Source of the DNA: Elusimicrobia bacterium CG08_land_8_20_14_0_20_44_26 | Lineage (GTDB): Bacteria > CG03 | Direction: 5' to 3' | Length of the DNA: 9,585 nucleotides | Assembly: GCA_002779055.1 (NCBI GenBank) | Contig: PEXM01000040.1 | Span: forward strand, 1 to 9,585 | In this document: positions 1 to 6,062 of the stretch, one piece after another | Position numbering within the stretch: position 1 is the stretch's first letter | Layout: the number at the start of each line of letters is the position of its first letter | Notes under the pieces: generated by a model | Database searches by the model: none | Seen by the model: only the letters and a program-made list of their open reading frames with translations | Told to the model about the DNA's origin: nothing | Made by a program: the position numbers and the translations under genes

Positions 1-149
1 AACTCTGGGGAAAACTCTCTTATCTTCTGATAGAGCACGGCAGAGCCCTCTGCAAAGCGGTAAATCCCGCCTGCGGAGATTGTTTTCTGAAAGACCTCTG
101 CCCCGGCAAAATGGTGTCCCGACAAAATAGGGACGGGGCCCTTAAATGA
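1..149 (+). CDS. nth: Endonuclease III, C-terminal fragment (5' end outside window)
   Basis: Endonuclease III is a DNA glycosylase/AP lyase that removes oxidised pyrimidines in base excision repair. Only the last 48 residues lie here, read in the frame whose first whole codon is at base 3 and whose TGA is at 147-149. The stretch contains EHGRALC followed by three more cysteines in the spacing C-X6-C-X2-C-X5-C (codons at 51, 72, 81 and 99). That is exactly the [4Fe-4S] loop at the end of the Nth family, preceded by the family's HGR. After the last cysteine come 15 residues (PGKMVSRQNRDGALK), somewhat longer than the usual short tail; this DNA includes a small inverted repeat and may have been added by a repeat element. 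A terminator follows directly. Identity is confident despite the short length; MutY shares the loop, but the HGR context favours Nth. Confidence 0.88.
   Translation, partial: LWGKLSYLLIEHGRALCKAVNPACGDCFLKDLCPGKMVSRQNRDGALK
116..134. repeat. Short inverted repeat in the nth 3' end
   Basis: GTCCC (116-120) and GGGAC (130-134) form a 5-bp inverted repeat around a 9-base loop, within the last codons of nth. The surrounding GC-rich wording recalls the terminal sequences of REP-like elements associated with Y1 transposases, but this is a resemblance from memory. Alone it is too short to prove an element. Confidence 0.35.
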
Positions 150-160
150 TTTATTGAAAT

Positions 161-195
161 AATCGTTGTCGTATTTGCTCCAACAACGATTTTTT
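161..195 (+). terminator. Intrinsic terminator after nth
   Basis: AATCGTTGT (161-169) pairs perfectly with ACAACGATT (183-191) across a 13-base loop, and the right arm runs straight into further Ts (192-195). The hairpin starts 12 bases after the nth stop codon. This is the arrangement of a rho-independent terminator ending the nth transcript, though the stem is AT-rich and the loop long, so it may be modest in strength. The flanking A and T runs would also give some function on the other strand. Confidence 0.72.
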
Positions 196-231
196 AAAAT
201 GCAAACTTATGGGTTACACCCTTCATAACCC

Positions 232-240
232 TGCTATAAT
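232..240 (+). promoter_or_regulatory. Extended -10 promoter element (distal) for the 347-1042 gene
   Basis: TGCTATAAT at 232-240 is a perfect extended -10 (TGnTATAAT). No good -35 lies 16-18 bases upstream (GGTTAC at 212-217), which an extended -10 can tolerate. Transcription would start near 247, giving a leader of about 100 bases that contains the palindrome at 252-268. An inverted repeat GGGTT (211-215) / AACCC (227-231) overlies the -35 to -10 spacer and could be an operator. Confidence 0.5.
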
Positions 241-251
241 AAGTGCGTGAA

Positions 252-268
252 ATAACAAAATTTGTTAT
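252..268. promoter_or_regulatory. Perfect palindrome, candidate operator
   Basis: ATAACAAA (252-259), a single A, then TTTGTTAT (261-268) form a perfect 8+8 inverted repeat. It lies a few bases after the start expected from the -10 at 235-240 and just upstream of the second promoter at 280-309. That position suits a dimeric repressor acting on either promoter. No regulator gene is visible beside it, so the function is inferred from symmetry and position only. AT-richness makes chance symmetry somewhat more likely. Confidence 0.4.
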
Positions 269-279
269 AAATAAAGCGG

Positions 280-309
280 TTGAATAATTTGAATTATGTT
301 TTTTACAAT
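280..309 (+). promoter_or_regulatory. Candidate proximal promoter for the 347-1042 gene
   Basis: TTGAAT (280-285) and TACAAT (304-309) are separated by 18 bases, five of six matches to each sigma-70 consensus hexamer. Transcription would begin near 316, leaving a short leader with an AGGAGG Shine-Dalgarno at 329-334. It lies downstream of the other candidate promoter, so either or both may be used. Confidence 0.5.
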
Positions 310-346
310 AGAAAAAGAGAATGTTACTAGGAGGCAATGAGTATTA

Positions 347-1042
347 ATGAAAAGCAAAAAACTGAATAATTTATTACGGTTGTTTATTCTCTGGAATATG
401 ACAATCTTTTACTCAAGTTTAGCAATTGCAAATCAGGAAGAATATAAATATCCTTTTCAAAAGAAAATAGTAATCTTAAAACTAACCGGGGATGTAATAG
501 GGAAAGAAAATGTGCAATGTGCCAATTTTAATTTTAATACCAAAACAAATGTTAAAAATGGTACTGCCATAGCAATGGAGTATATATATTTTACAAATAA
601 AGCGCTGGGATTAGGAGCAGGAATCAAATATCAATTTTTTCGGGAAGTAAACGATCAAACCGACGACATTGGAAAATTTCGTTTTGTACCTTTATATTTC
701 TTACTCAAAGTTCAAAAACAAACAGGCATATATTCTATCGGTCAAATAGGATATAATTCATTGGCAGGAAATTCCTATTATGGAAGCAAATATTCAGGTG
801 GTTTGTACTATGGTATAGGTTTTGGATTCAGTACAAAAAACAATTCTTTTATTGAATTGCTTTATGGAGTTAATAATGGGATTATTGAAAATTTTGGGAC
901 TATGACTACTGTCACGGTTGCCGGAGCCACAGTTGAATATATTCCTGCTGAGGTTAAGTATACGCAAATAGGTATCTCATTTGGTTTTAAATTTGGGGTT
1001 AAGTCACGGGAAATAAACAAATGGGGGTCAGATCGGTTTTAA
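347..1042 (+). CDS. Secreted outer-membrane beta-barrel-like protein, function unknown
   Basis: A 231-residue protein with a clear Sec signal peptide: lysines at 2-5, a hydrophobic core around residues 12-27, and an Ala-X-Ala cleavage site (A26-I-A28) before NQEE. The mature part is rich in alternating polar/hydrophobic, aromatic and glycine strands (GLGAGIKYQF, RFVPLYFLLKV, GGLYYGIGFGF, YTQIGISFGFKF), as expected for a small outer-membrane barrel of about eight strands. The barrel seems to end at FGFKF near residue 217; a 15-residue polar tail follows and again ends in Phe. The start is the ATG at 347, 12 bases after a perfect AGGAGG (329-334). The ATG at 337 is nearer to it but opens only an 11-codon frame. 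Base composition is much more AT-rich than the operon to the right, suggesting transfer or a recent insertion. The ligand or role cannot be read from sequence; the barrel call rests on pattern, not a named family. Confidence 0.75.
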   Translation: MKSKKLNNLLRLFILWNMTIFYSSLAIANQEEYKYPFQKKIVILKLTGDVIGKENVQCANFNFNTKTNVKNGTAIAMEYIYFTNKALGLGAGIKYQFFREVNDQTDDIGKFRFVPLYFLLKVQKQTGIYSIGQIGYNSLAGNSYYGSKYSGGLYYGIGFGFSTKNNSFIELLYGVNNGIIENFGTMTTVTVAGATVEYIPAEVKYTQIGISFGFKFGVKSREINKWGSDRF

Positions 1043-1206
1043 GTGTTAGTGTTAGATTGGTTTAGAGTAAAAAAACCTGTTGTAATTTATGTAGCTATTC
1101 ACGAAATGAGGGATTAAAAAAAATTATTGACGGGAAGATAAAAAGGAAACGTTAAATAGATGATAAAAGATAGTAATAGATGGACAGAGCGTTTTTGTGG
1201 TTTCTC

Positions 1207-1258
1207 GACGACAAACGGTAGGGGGAGCAAAATTATTTTAACGTTATTTTTTGTCGTC
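1207..1258. repeat. Spaced 9-bp inverted repeat in the gap before the zinc-ribbon gene
   Basis: GACGACAAA (1207-1215) and TTTGTCGTC (1250-1258) are perfect inverted arms separated by 34 bases. The interior contains its own palindrome TAACGTTA (1239-1246). As RNA this could fold into a long-looped stem ahead of the gene at 1311; as DNA it could be a paired protein-binding site or the ends of a small element. The rest of the gap 1043-1310 shows only a weak possible promoter (TTGACG at 1127-1132 with TTAAAT at 1152-1157, spacing 19), a TATAAC at 1282-1287 with no partner, and no coding frame. Confidence 0.4.
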
Positions 1259-1310
1259 AAGAAATTAGTTTCGTGAAAGGCTATAACTTAACATATTAGG
1301 ATGACAAATA

Positions 1311-1973
1311 ATGGCACAGTGTAAAATGTGTGGGCGAAATGGCTTTTTTCTTTGGGTGAGTACAAATGGACTTTGTAAATCTTGTGAGCCAATTGTTATG
1401 ATGGACATTCAACAGCGATTAAGAATTATTAGCGATTGTATGGATATAATCACTAAATCCCCAAACTTTAAAACATGCTTATCGCGCTGTGATATTCTTG
1501 TCAAACATGCTCAAGTTTTACTACAGTATGAGTTCAAAGGAATTCAAACAGTTAGTCCCTCACCATCACGGCTTTTAAGAAAATACACTGAAATGCGTGA
1601 GCAAATTGTTTTAAAAGGTATTACAGCAGAGGTTGAAAAAGCATTGACTAAGGCAGAGATTGTAGCCACACCTCGTACAAGTATCAACCAAGGGAATAAA
1701 GCGCTACTCGACATACAGGAGGCTAAACAGGAACTTAGTGACCCGACAAAATTGGATCAACTGGAATCTCGTGTGCAGCGCTTTTTACATAAAACACGAC
1801 TTGATGGTTACTTAGAAGAAGCACGTAAGGCCGAATTTAAAGGACAAAGAAAAAAAGCATTGGATCGCTATAAAGAGGCATTATATTTCCTTCGTGGTGA
1901 TAATATAGATGACTCATTACAAGAAGAAAAAATTAGTGAGATTGAAACAAAGATTTTAGAACTTGCAAATTAA
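1311..1973 (+). CDS. Zinc-ribbon protein with long helical and TPR-like region, function unknown
   Basis: A 220-residue soluble protein that I cannot assign to a named family. Residues 4-25 form a treble-clef or zinc-ribbon motif: C4-X2-C7, a 14-residue loop with GFFLWVSTNG, then C22-X2-C25. This is a compact Zn site of the kind found at the start of many small bacterial proteins. The rest is almost entirely helical. Charged, heptad-like stretches lie around residues 95-160, and residues 165-217 (YLEEARKAEF, KKALDRYKEAL) look like one tetratricopeptide- or MIT-like helical hairpin. There is no signal peptide or membrane segment, so a cytoplasmic adaptor role is plausible. AGGA at 1298-1301 sits 9 bases before the ATG and supports this start. 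Composition is AT-rich like the 347-1042 gene and unlike the minus-strand operon. It has no close operon partner, lying 268 bases after one gene and 258 before the next. Confidence 0.75.
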   Translation: MAQCKMCGRNGFFLWVSTNGLCKSCEPIVMMDIQQRLRIISDCMDIITKSPNFKTCLSRCDILVKHAQVLLQYEFKGIQTVSPSPSRLLRKYTEMREQIVLKGITAEVEKALTKAEIVATPRTSINQGNKALLDIQEAKQELSDPTKLDQLESRVQRFLHKTRLDGYLEEARKAEFKGQRKKALDRYKEALYFLRGDNIDDSLQEEKISEIETKILELAN

Positions 1974-2195
1974 AATATTTTTCTTCATAATTCTGTAAAT
2001 AAACAAGAAGCCAAACAACAAATCTAAAAGCTCGTTGAAAAGTATTAACGCGTGATAGATTTAAAAGAATTTGCCGCCGAAAAAAAACTTGCTTGTCCGT
2101 CCGACAGATTCTGGACGAAATCGGTTTGAACTTTCCGGGCGCACTCTGAAAATCCTGCCGACAGGAAATAACAGCATTGGGATGTCAAAATTTAC
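1974..2195. other. Intergenic stretch with no convincing gene
   Basis: No terminator with a T run is obvious after the zinc-ribbon gene. A GTG-initiated frame at 2052-2129 would encode only 25 residues, beginning VIDLKEFAAEKK, and has no ribosome-binding site; it could be a decayed gene start but is not supported. TCCTG (2153-2157) and CAGGA (2162-2166) form a small hairpin with a 4-base loop. Composition shifts here, around 2070, from the AT-rich block to the more GC-balanced sequence that follows. Confidence 0.4.
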
Positions 2196-2224
2196 TTGAC
2201 AAAACGACATTAGTGTGCTATAAA
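2196..2224 (+). promoter_or_regulatory. Strong sigma-70-like promoter of the AAA ATPase gene
   Basis: TTGACA (2196-2201, perfect) and TATAAA (2219-2224) are 17 bases apart, and TG at 2216-2217 makes it an extended -10. The predicted start, 6-8 bases after the -10, falls at about 2231-2232, on or beside the ATG at 2232. There is no room for a Shine-Dalgarno site, so the transcript should be leaderless. Confidence 0.78.
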
Positions 2225-2231
2225 GTGCGGT

Positions 2232-3575
2232 ATGAGGATAATAAAGAGGCATTATTACAGGGAATTGATAGAGTCGCTGGATAAGGATGTCATAACCGCT
2301 CTTGTCGGTCCCCGTCAGACCGGAAAAACGACCACTCTTAACTTCATTGAGAATTATCTGAAAAGTAAAGGGGTGAATCCCGATAAGAATATTTTGGTTT
2401 TGAATTTCGACGATTTCGATATACGGGAAAAGGCGGCGGAAAGCGGATACATCAGAGAGGATATATCTTCCGTTTATGGCAAAAACATAAATGAGATTGA
2501 GGGAAAATTCTATCTGATAATAGACGAGGTTCAAAAAGCCCCCCGCTCGTTCGAAGAACTGAAAATTATTTTCGACGGATTCAGAAATATAAAAATCATC
2601 GTAAGCGGTTCTTCCTCTCTTGACATAATGGACAGGTCCGCCGAGTCATTGGCGGGCAGAATAAGATTTATCAAAGTTCATCCTTTTACAATAATGGAAG
2701 CGTTGTCGCTCGTCGAAAATTACGATATTGAATACGATGATTTCAGTTTTGTTCCGCTTATTTTCAGAGGTGAACTTGATGAAAGAAAAATAAAAGAGAA
2801 AATTGAAAAATATGTTTTTTTCAAAAATGCCTACAAAAAAAATCTAAATGACTTTCTGATTATGGGTTCGCTGCCGCGCGTGATTCAGGAAAAAACCAGG
2901 GAAGAAAAATTTTTGTTTCTGAAAGATTACAAGAACACTTATATTGACAGGGACATCCGTCTTATAAAGGGCATCGGCGACCTGAAGGATTTCGGCAGGA
3001 TTTTGACCATAATTTCCGCGCGGCTCGCTTCATCTTATGAAACATCTTCTCTGGCGAAGAAGGCGGGGGTGGATTTCAGAACGGTTAAAAAGTATATTTC
3101 CGTCCTTGAGAACACCTTTATAATAAATCATCTTGAGCCGTATTATAAAAACATAGAAAAAAGAATTGTCAAAGCGCCCAAATTATACTTTTTCGACAAC
3201 GGAATCGTTTCGCTTCTGACAGGAATCTATAATTTCGCCGCGCTCGAGAAAATGGAAAAAATCGGAGCTTTTTTTGAAAATTTAATTATCGGCAACATAA
3301 AAAAATATGCGGATAATGAAAAAATGCCGGTTAACTGTTATTATTACAGAACATATTCGGGCGCCGAAGTCGATGTGGTTGTCGAGACGGAAGCGGGTCT
3401 TTTATTGTTTGAAATAAAATCGGGCGAAAATGTAAAAAAAAGCATGCTTGCGGGATTTAAGTCAATGAAGGAGGAAGTGCGGGAGAAAATAAACTCCTGC
3501 TATATCATATACGAGGGGCCGTTCAAAAAACTGGAAGAGAATGTTTTTTGCCTTCCGGCTCATTTATTTATTTAG
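2232..3575 (+). CDS. AAA ATPase with C-terminal DUF4143 (PD-(D/E)XK nuclease-like) domain
   Basis: A 447-residue cytoplasmic ATPase of the widespread AAA_14/DUF4143 group, whose cellular role is mostly unsettled. The N-terminal half has a Walker A loop (GPRQTGKTT, 26-34), a Walker B LIIDE (95-99), a sensor-like VSGSSSL (124-130) and the conserved AGR (141-143). The DUF4143 part includes YKNTYIDRD (233-241), a winged-helix-like region near 270-300 (SSLAKKAGVDFRTVKKYI), KLYFFDNG (317-324) and FFENLI (347-352). Its end keeps the nuclease-like pattern GAEVDVVVE (D381) then FEIKSG (E394, K396). Length is typical for the family and no key residue is missing. The ATG at 2232 gives the usual family N-terminus; no ribosome-binding site precedes it and the strong promoter ends 8 bases upstream, implying leaderless translation. 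It is monocistronic and converges on the minus-strand operon with only 3 bases between stop codons. Such genes are often sporadically distributed. Confidence 0.9.
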   Translation: MRIIKRHYYRELIESLDKDVITALVGPRQTGKTTTLNFIENYLKSKGVNPDKNILVLNFDDFDIREKAAESGYIREDISSVYGKNINEIEGKFYLIIDEVQKAPRSFEELKIIFDGFRNIKIIVSGSSSLDIMDRSAESLAGRIRFIKVHPFTIMEALSLVENYDIEYDDFSFVPLIFRGELDERKIKEKIEKYVFFKNAYKKNLNDFLIMGSLPRVIQEKTREEKFLFLKDYKNTYIDRDIRLIKGIGDLKDFGRILTIISARLASSYETSSLAKKAGVDFRTVKKYISVLENTFIINHLEPYYKNIEKRIVKAPKLYFFDNGIVSLLTGIYNFAALEKMEKIGAFFENLIIGNIKKYADNEKMPVNCYYYRTYSGAEVDVVVETEAGLLLFEIKSGENVKKSMLAGFKSMKEEVREKINSCYIIYEGPFKKLEENVFCLPAHLFI

Positions 3576-3578
3576 GGG

Positions 3579-4457
3579 CTAAAATAAAACTTTGATGCCG
3601 GCGGAGGCGCCGTATGTCATACCTCCGATTTCATAGCCGTCTTTGATACTTGTCCCGTTGACGCTGTATTCGGTCATCAGAAAATCGGTTTTTTTGAGCC
3701 AGCCGCACGAAAACGTAAAATCAACGTTGGCATTTCCCGTAAGTTTAAACCAGCTTGAAACGGACGCCTGCGCGGCAGGTATAACGTTTGTTTCCTGCAT
3801 CCAGTATTTGTATTCCTGCGTGTCCCCTTTTCTGTAAATTCTGAGCGTCCCTCCGTAGGTTTCCTGATAATCGGCGGTAAATTCTTCGCCGTAAATTTCG
3901 TCAATTTCCAAACGCGCTATGTAAACGCCCGCTGCAATGGAAAGTTTAAGGAACCTGCCGGCATCGTAATCTAACCTTCCCATAACAGGCACCACAAGGA
4001 GTTTTCTATCGCCGCCGTTATAAAGAACGGAATAAGTTGAAGGCGCCGTCTCATAATTATACGAGGCGCAGTGTCCGGTAGCCGTTGAAAAAAAAGGCAT
4101 TTCCCATCTGCCTGAGGAATATGAAAAAGGCAGATAAAGCCCCGTCTCAAAACCTGCGGAAAAATTCCCATTGAGAACTTTCGTCTTTCCGAATTTCATA
4201 AAGAAAAACGAAAAATTCGCGCCGCTCGTCTCATTAGATGCGTTCAAGGAGCCGTTCGTTTTCCAGACATCTTCTGCCCCATCGTAATGCCAGTCGGCGG
4301 AATACATCGGGAAATAACATTTCCCTGTTATAAACTCATATCCGATTTTAAAATCAGGAGAGTTGGACTCAAAAAAATCCGGAGAGTCGGCTCTAAGAAT
4401 TGGCGTTGCGAGAAAAAAAACCGCAATGACGATTTTTATCCGCTTTAAGGTTTTCAG
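3579..4457 (-). CDS. Exported outer-membrane beta-barrel-like protein with non-canonical start
   Basis: From the CTG at 4457 this reads 292 residues; function unknown. It opens with a textbook signal peptide (KTLKRIK, then hydrophobic IVIAVFFLATPI, then LRA before DSPDF). The body is rich in aromatic beta-strand-like segments (NFSFFFMKFG, GFETGLYLPFSY, NANVDFTFSCGW) and ends ASAGIKVLF, a terminal Phe typical of outer-membrane barrels. The frame stays open upstream to an ATG at 4595 and a GTG at 4547. Those starts would put an Arg-rich run that is merely rpe read in another frame before the signal peptide, so they are unlikely. CTG at 4457-4455 overlaps the rpe stop as CTGA, imitating the ATGA couplings elsewhere in this operon. 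Alternatively, one extra A in the A6 run at 4474-4469 would bring the ATG at 4477 into frame (MKKIKIALKTLKR). Last gene of the chain; the gene is confident, the start is not. Confidence 0.72.
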   Translation of the reverse strand: MKTLKRIKIVIAVFFLATPILRADSPDFFESNSPDFKIGYEFITGKCYFPMYSADWHYDGAEDVWKTNGSLNASNETSGANFSFFFMKFGKTKVLNGNFSAGFETGLYLPFSYSSGRWEMPFFSTATGHCASYNYETAPSTYSVLYNGGDRKLLVVPVMGRLDYDAGRFLKLSIAAGVYIARLEIDEIYGEEFTADYQETYGGTLRIYRKGDTQEYKYWMQETNVIPAAQASVSSWFKLTGNANVDFTFSCGWLKKTDFLMTEYSVNGTSIKDGYEIGGMTYGASAGIKVLF

Positions 4458-5098
4458 AGCGATCTTAATTTTTTCATTTTCCCGGCGGCGCCGCCCGAAG
4501 AAAACCAGGAACTTGTGATAATTATATCCGCTCCCGAGGAGATGCACCTGGCGGCAGTTGTCCCGTTTATACCTCCGTCCACGGATATTCGGCATTTTAA
4601 TTTATTGACGTTTATGTATTTTCTGAGGTAATCTATTTTTCTTAAAACTCTTTCGTCAAATTTCTGTCCGGCAAAACCGGGCGGAACCGCCATCAGAAGC
4701 GCGACGTCAGCGTATTCAAGAAGTTTACGAACCTCAGAGACGGGCGTTGAGGGATTAAGCGAAACGCCTTTTTCTTTCGCCTTTATTATTTTAATAAAAC
4801 CGAGAGGATTTTTTACCGTCTCAATATGAAAAATAATTCTTTCGCATGACGGGGCATACCACTTCCACTGCGCAACGGGATTTGCGACCATAAGATGCGC
4901 TTCAAAGAGAAGTTTTGTCCGTCGGCGCAGCGAATCTATGAGAGGCGGACCGAAAGTCAGGTTCGGGACAAAATTTCCGTCCATTATATCCATATGAATA
5001 AAATCAACAATTTTCTCGTATTTTTTAAGTTCTGTGCCGAGCGAGGAAAAATCGCTTGATAAAATTGAAAAACCGATTTGCAGACGTCTTTTAATCAT
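4454..5098 (-). CDS. rpe: Ribulose-phosphate 3-epimerase
   Basis: Interconverts D-ribulose 5-phosphate and D-xylulose 5-phosphate in the pentose phosphate pathway; a cytoplasmic metal-dependent TIM barrel. Starting at the ATG 5098 the protein has 214 residues, normal for the family; the frame is open further upstream but that part lies inside the preceding gene. Visible signatures are SILSSDF (11-17), HMDIMDG (35-41), EAHLMV (66-71), LNPSTP (114-119), PPGFAGQKF (139-147) and VDGGI (173-177). Metal ligands should be H35, D37, H68 and D174, with D37 and D174 the acid/base pair. Two spots are unusual: the loop normally reading NPGFxGQ has Pro for Asn (139), and the phosphate-binding end normally ending in GS reads TSSWFSSGG (195-203). 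The ATG overlaps the previous gene's stop by 8 bases, and its own stop overlaps the next start. Function is well supported, with slight divergence noted. Confidence 0.93.
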   Translation of the reverse strand: MIKRRLQIGFSILSSDFSSLGTELKKYEKIVDFIHMDIMDGNFVPNLTFGPPLIDSLRRRTKLLFEAHLMVANPVAQWKWYAPSCERIIFHIETVKNPLGFIKIIKAKEKGVSLNPSTPVSEVRKLLEYADVALLMAVPPGFAGQKFDERVLRKIDYLRKYINVNKLKCRISVDGGINGTTAARCISSGADIIITSSWFSSGGAAGKMKKLRSL

Positions 5099-6062
5099 AA
5101 TCTTTTCTTGCGACGGGAACATCGTCAAGATAAAAAACGGCGTGCGATTTTCCGATTGTATCGACATCAAGCGATATTTTTTTCCCGGGCGCCTCGTTAT
5201 TCTCATACACCGTCCTGCGGCTCGCGGCGTCTTTAACCGCTATTGTGAGTTTCCGTTCTTTAATATCTTGCGGCATCTCCCAGTATATGAAAATTTTTTT
5301 TCTGACATTTTCATCAAGAGAGAGCTGCGAAATAAAAAGCGTTACACACGAATCTTTTGAAAGCGTCTCCCCGGGTGACGGCATTTGTTTTATAACCGTG
5401 CCCGGAGGCAAATTATTATTTATCACGGTCTCCGTATTGCCTATTTCAAAACCCATTTCATTAAGCGTTTCGGCCGCTGCGGAAGATGATTTCCCGACGA
5501 GATACGGCATAACCAGAAAACCCATCAGCGACGCAGGGCCTTTGCTTACGACAATGTCAATAAGCGTTTGGGGTTTTACGATTTCACCCGCTTCGGGATT
5601 CTGCGAAATTATCACGTCGCTTTTTATCTCATCGCTAAAAACACCGGTCACATTGCCCACTGAAAGATTGGCGCGCGTGAGTATTATTTCCGATTCGTGA
5701 ATTTTGCTTCCTTTTATATCGGGGACATATATCAGATTCCCTCCTTCGGAAAGAGTGACAGTCACGGCTCTTCCTTTTTTAACGACAGAGCCGGGAACGG
5801 GGCTTTGCCTGACGACCGCTCCCGACGGTATTGTCTCATCGGGGACGTTTTCTTTTGATTTGCGGGCAATAAGCCCTTTTAACTGAATAACATCCATCGC
5901 TTTAGGAGCGGCCATACCCGTCACGTCAGGCGTGACAACAACGCTCTTTTCCCTCGTTATAATCCTCATTGCCAGATCAAACCCGACGGAAGAAACAATG
6001 CCGAAGAGAAATGCCGCAAAGGCAAATTTTAGCGCTTTTTTAATTTTCTCGCCTTCTATCAT
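5091..6062 (-). CDS. Membrane-anchored protein with three PASTA domains
   Basis: PASTA domains bind peptidoglycan or muropeptides and usually sit on serine/threonine kinases or penicillin-binding proteins; here neither catalytic domain is present. With the ATG at 6062 the protein has 323 residues: a short cytoplasmic N-terminus, one membrane span (about 10-32), then three PASTA repeats at about 41-106, 110-175 and 181-245. Each repeat begins with a (V)xxPD/PYLxG-like start and contains a Q-x-P-x-x-G-x-x-(V) element (RQSPVPGSVV, SQNPEAGEIV, KQMPSPGETL). The last 78 residues form a separate beta-rich segment (KIFIYWEMP, KLTIAVKD, HAVFYLDDVPV) that I do not recognise. ATGA overlap with the trpG stop favours the ATG over an upstream TTG at 6080. 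It likely faces the periplasm. PASTA-only proteins beside rpe occur in some deep Gram-negative lineages; this is recalled, not checked. Confidence 0.88.
   Translation of the reverse strand: MIEGEKIKKALKFAFAAFLFGIVSSVGFDLAMRIITREKSVVVTPDVTGMAAPKAMDVIQLKGLIARKSKENVPDETIPSGAVVRQSPVPGSVVKKGRAVTVTLSEGGNLIYVPDIKGSKIHESEIILTRANLSVGNVTGVFSDEIKSDVIISQNPEAGEIVKPQTLIDIVVSKGPASLMGFLVMPYLVGKSSSAAAETLNEMGFEIGNTETVINNNLPPGTVIKQMPSPGETLSKDSCVTLFISQLSLDENVRKKIFIYWEMPQDIKERKLTIAVKDAASRRTVYENNEAPGKKISLDVDTIGKSHAVFYLDDVPVARKDYD

Noticed and set aside
2052..2129. GTG-started 25-codon frame beginning VIDLKEFAAEKK
   Set aside because: No ribosome-binding site, very short, and no continuation in another frame that I can recognise; at most a gene relic.
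2061..2534. 157-codon open frame on the minus strand across the start of the ATPase gene
   Set aside because: It lies opposite the strong promoter and Walker A region of a confident gene, has no domain signature, and ends in a low-complexity Phe/Lys-rich tail.
4458..4595. Upstream extension of the barrel gene to ATG 4595 or GTG 4547
   Set aside because: It would add an Arg-rich stretch that is simply rpe read in another frame before an otherwise normal signal peptide.
5099..5206. Upstream extension of rpe to 5206
   Set aside because: The extra residues lie inside the PASTA gene, do not resemble Rpe, and the ATG at 5098 gives the family's normal length.
5245..5700. 151-codon plus-strand frame inside the PASTA gene
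   Set aside because: Complement of a well-supported gene with clear PASTA repeats; its Ser-rich composition is typical of antisense reading.
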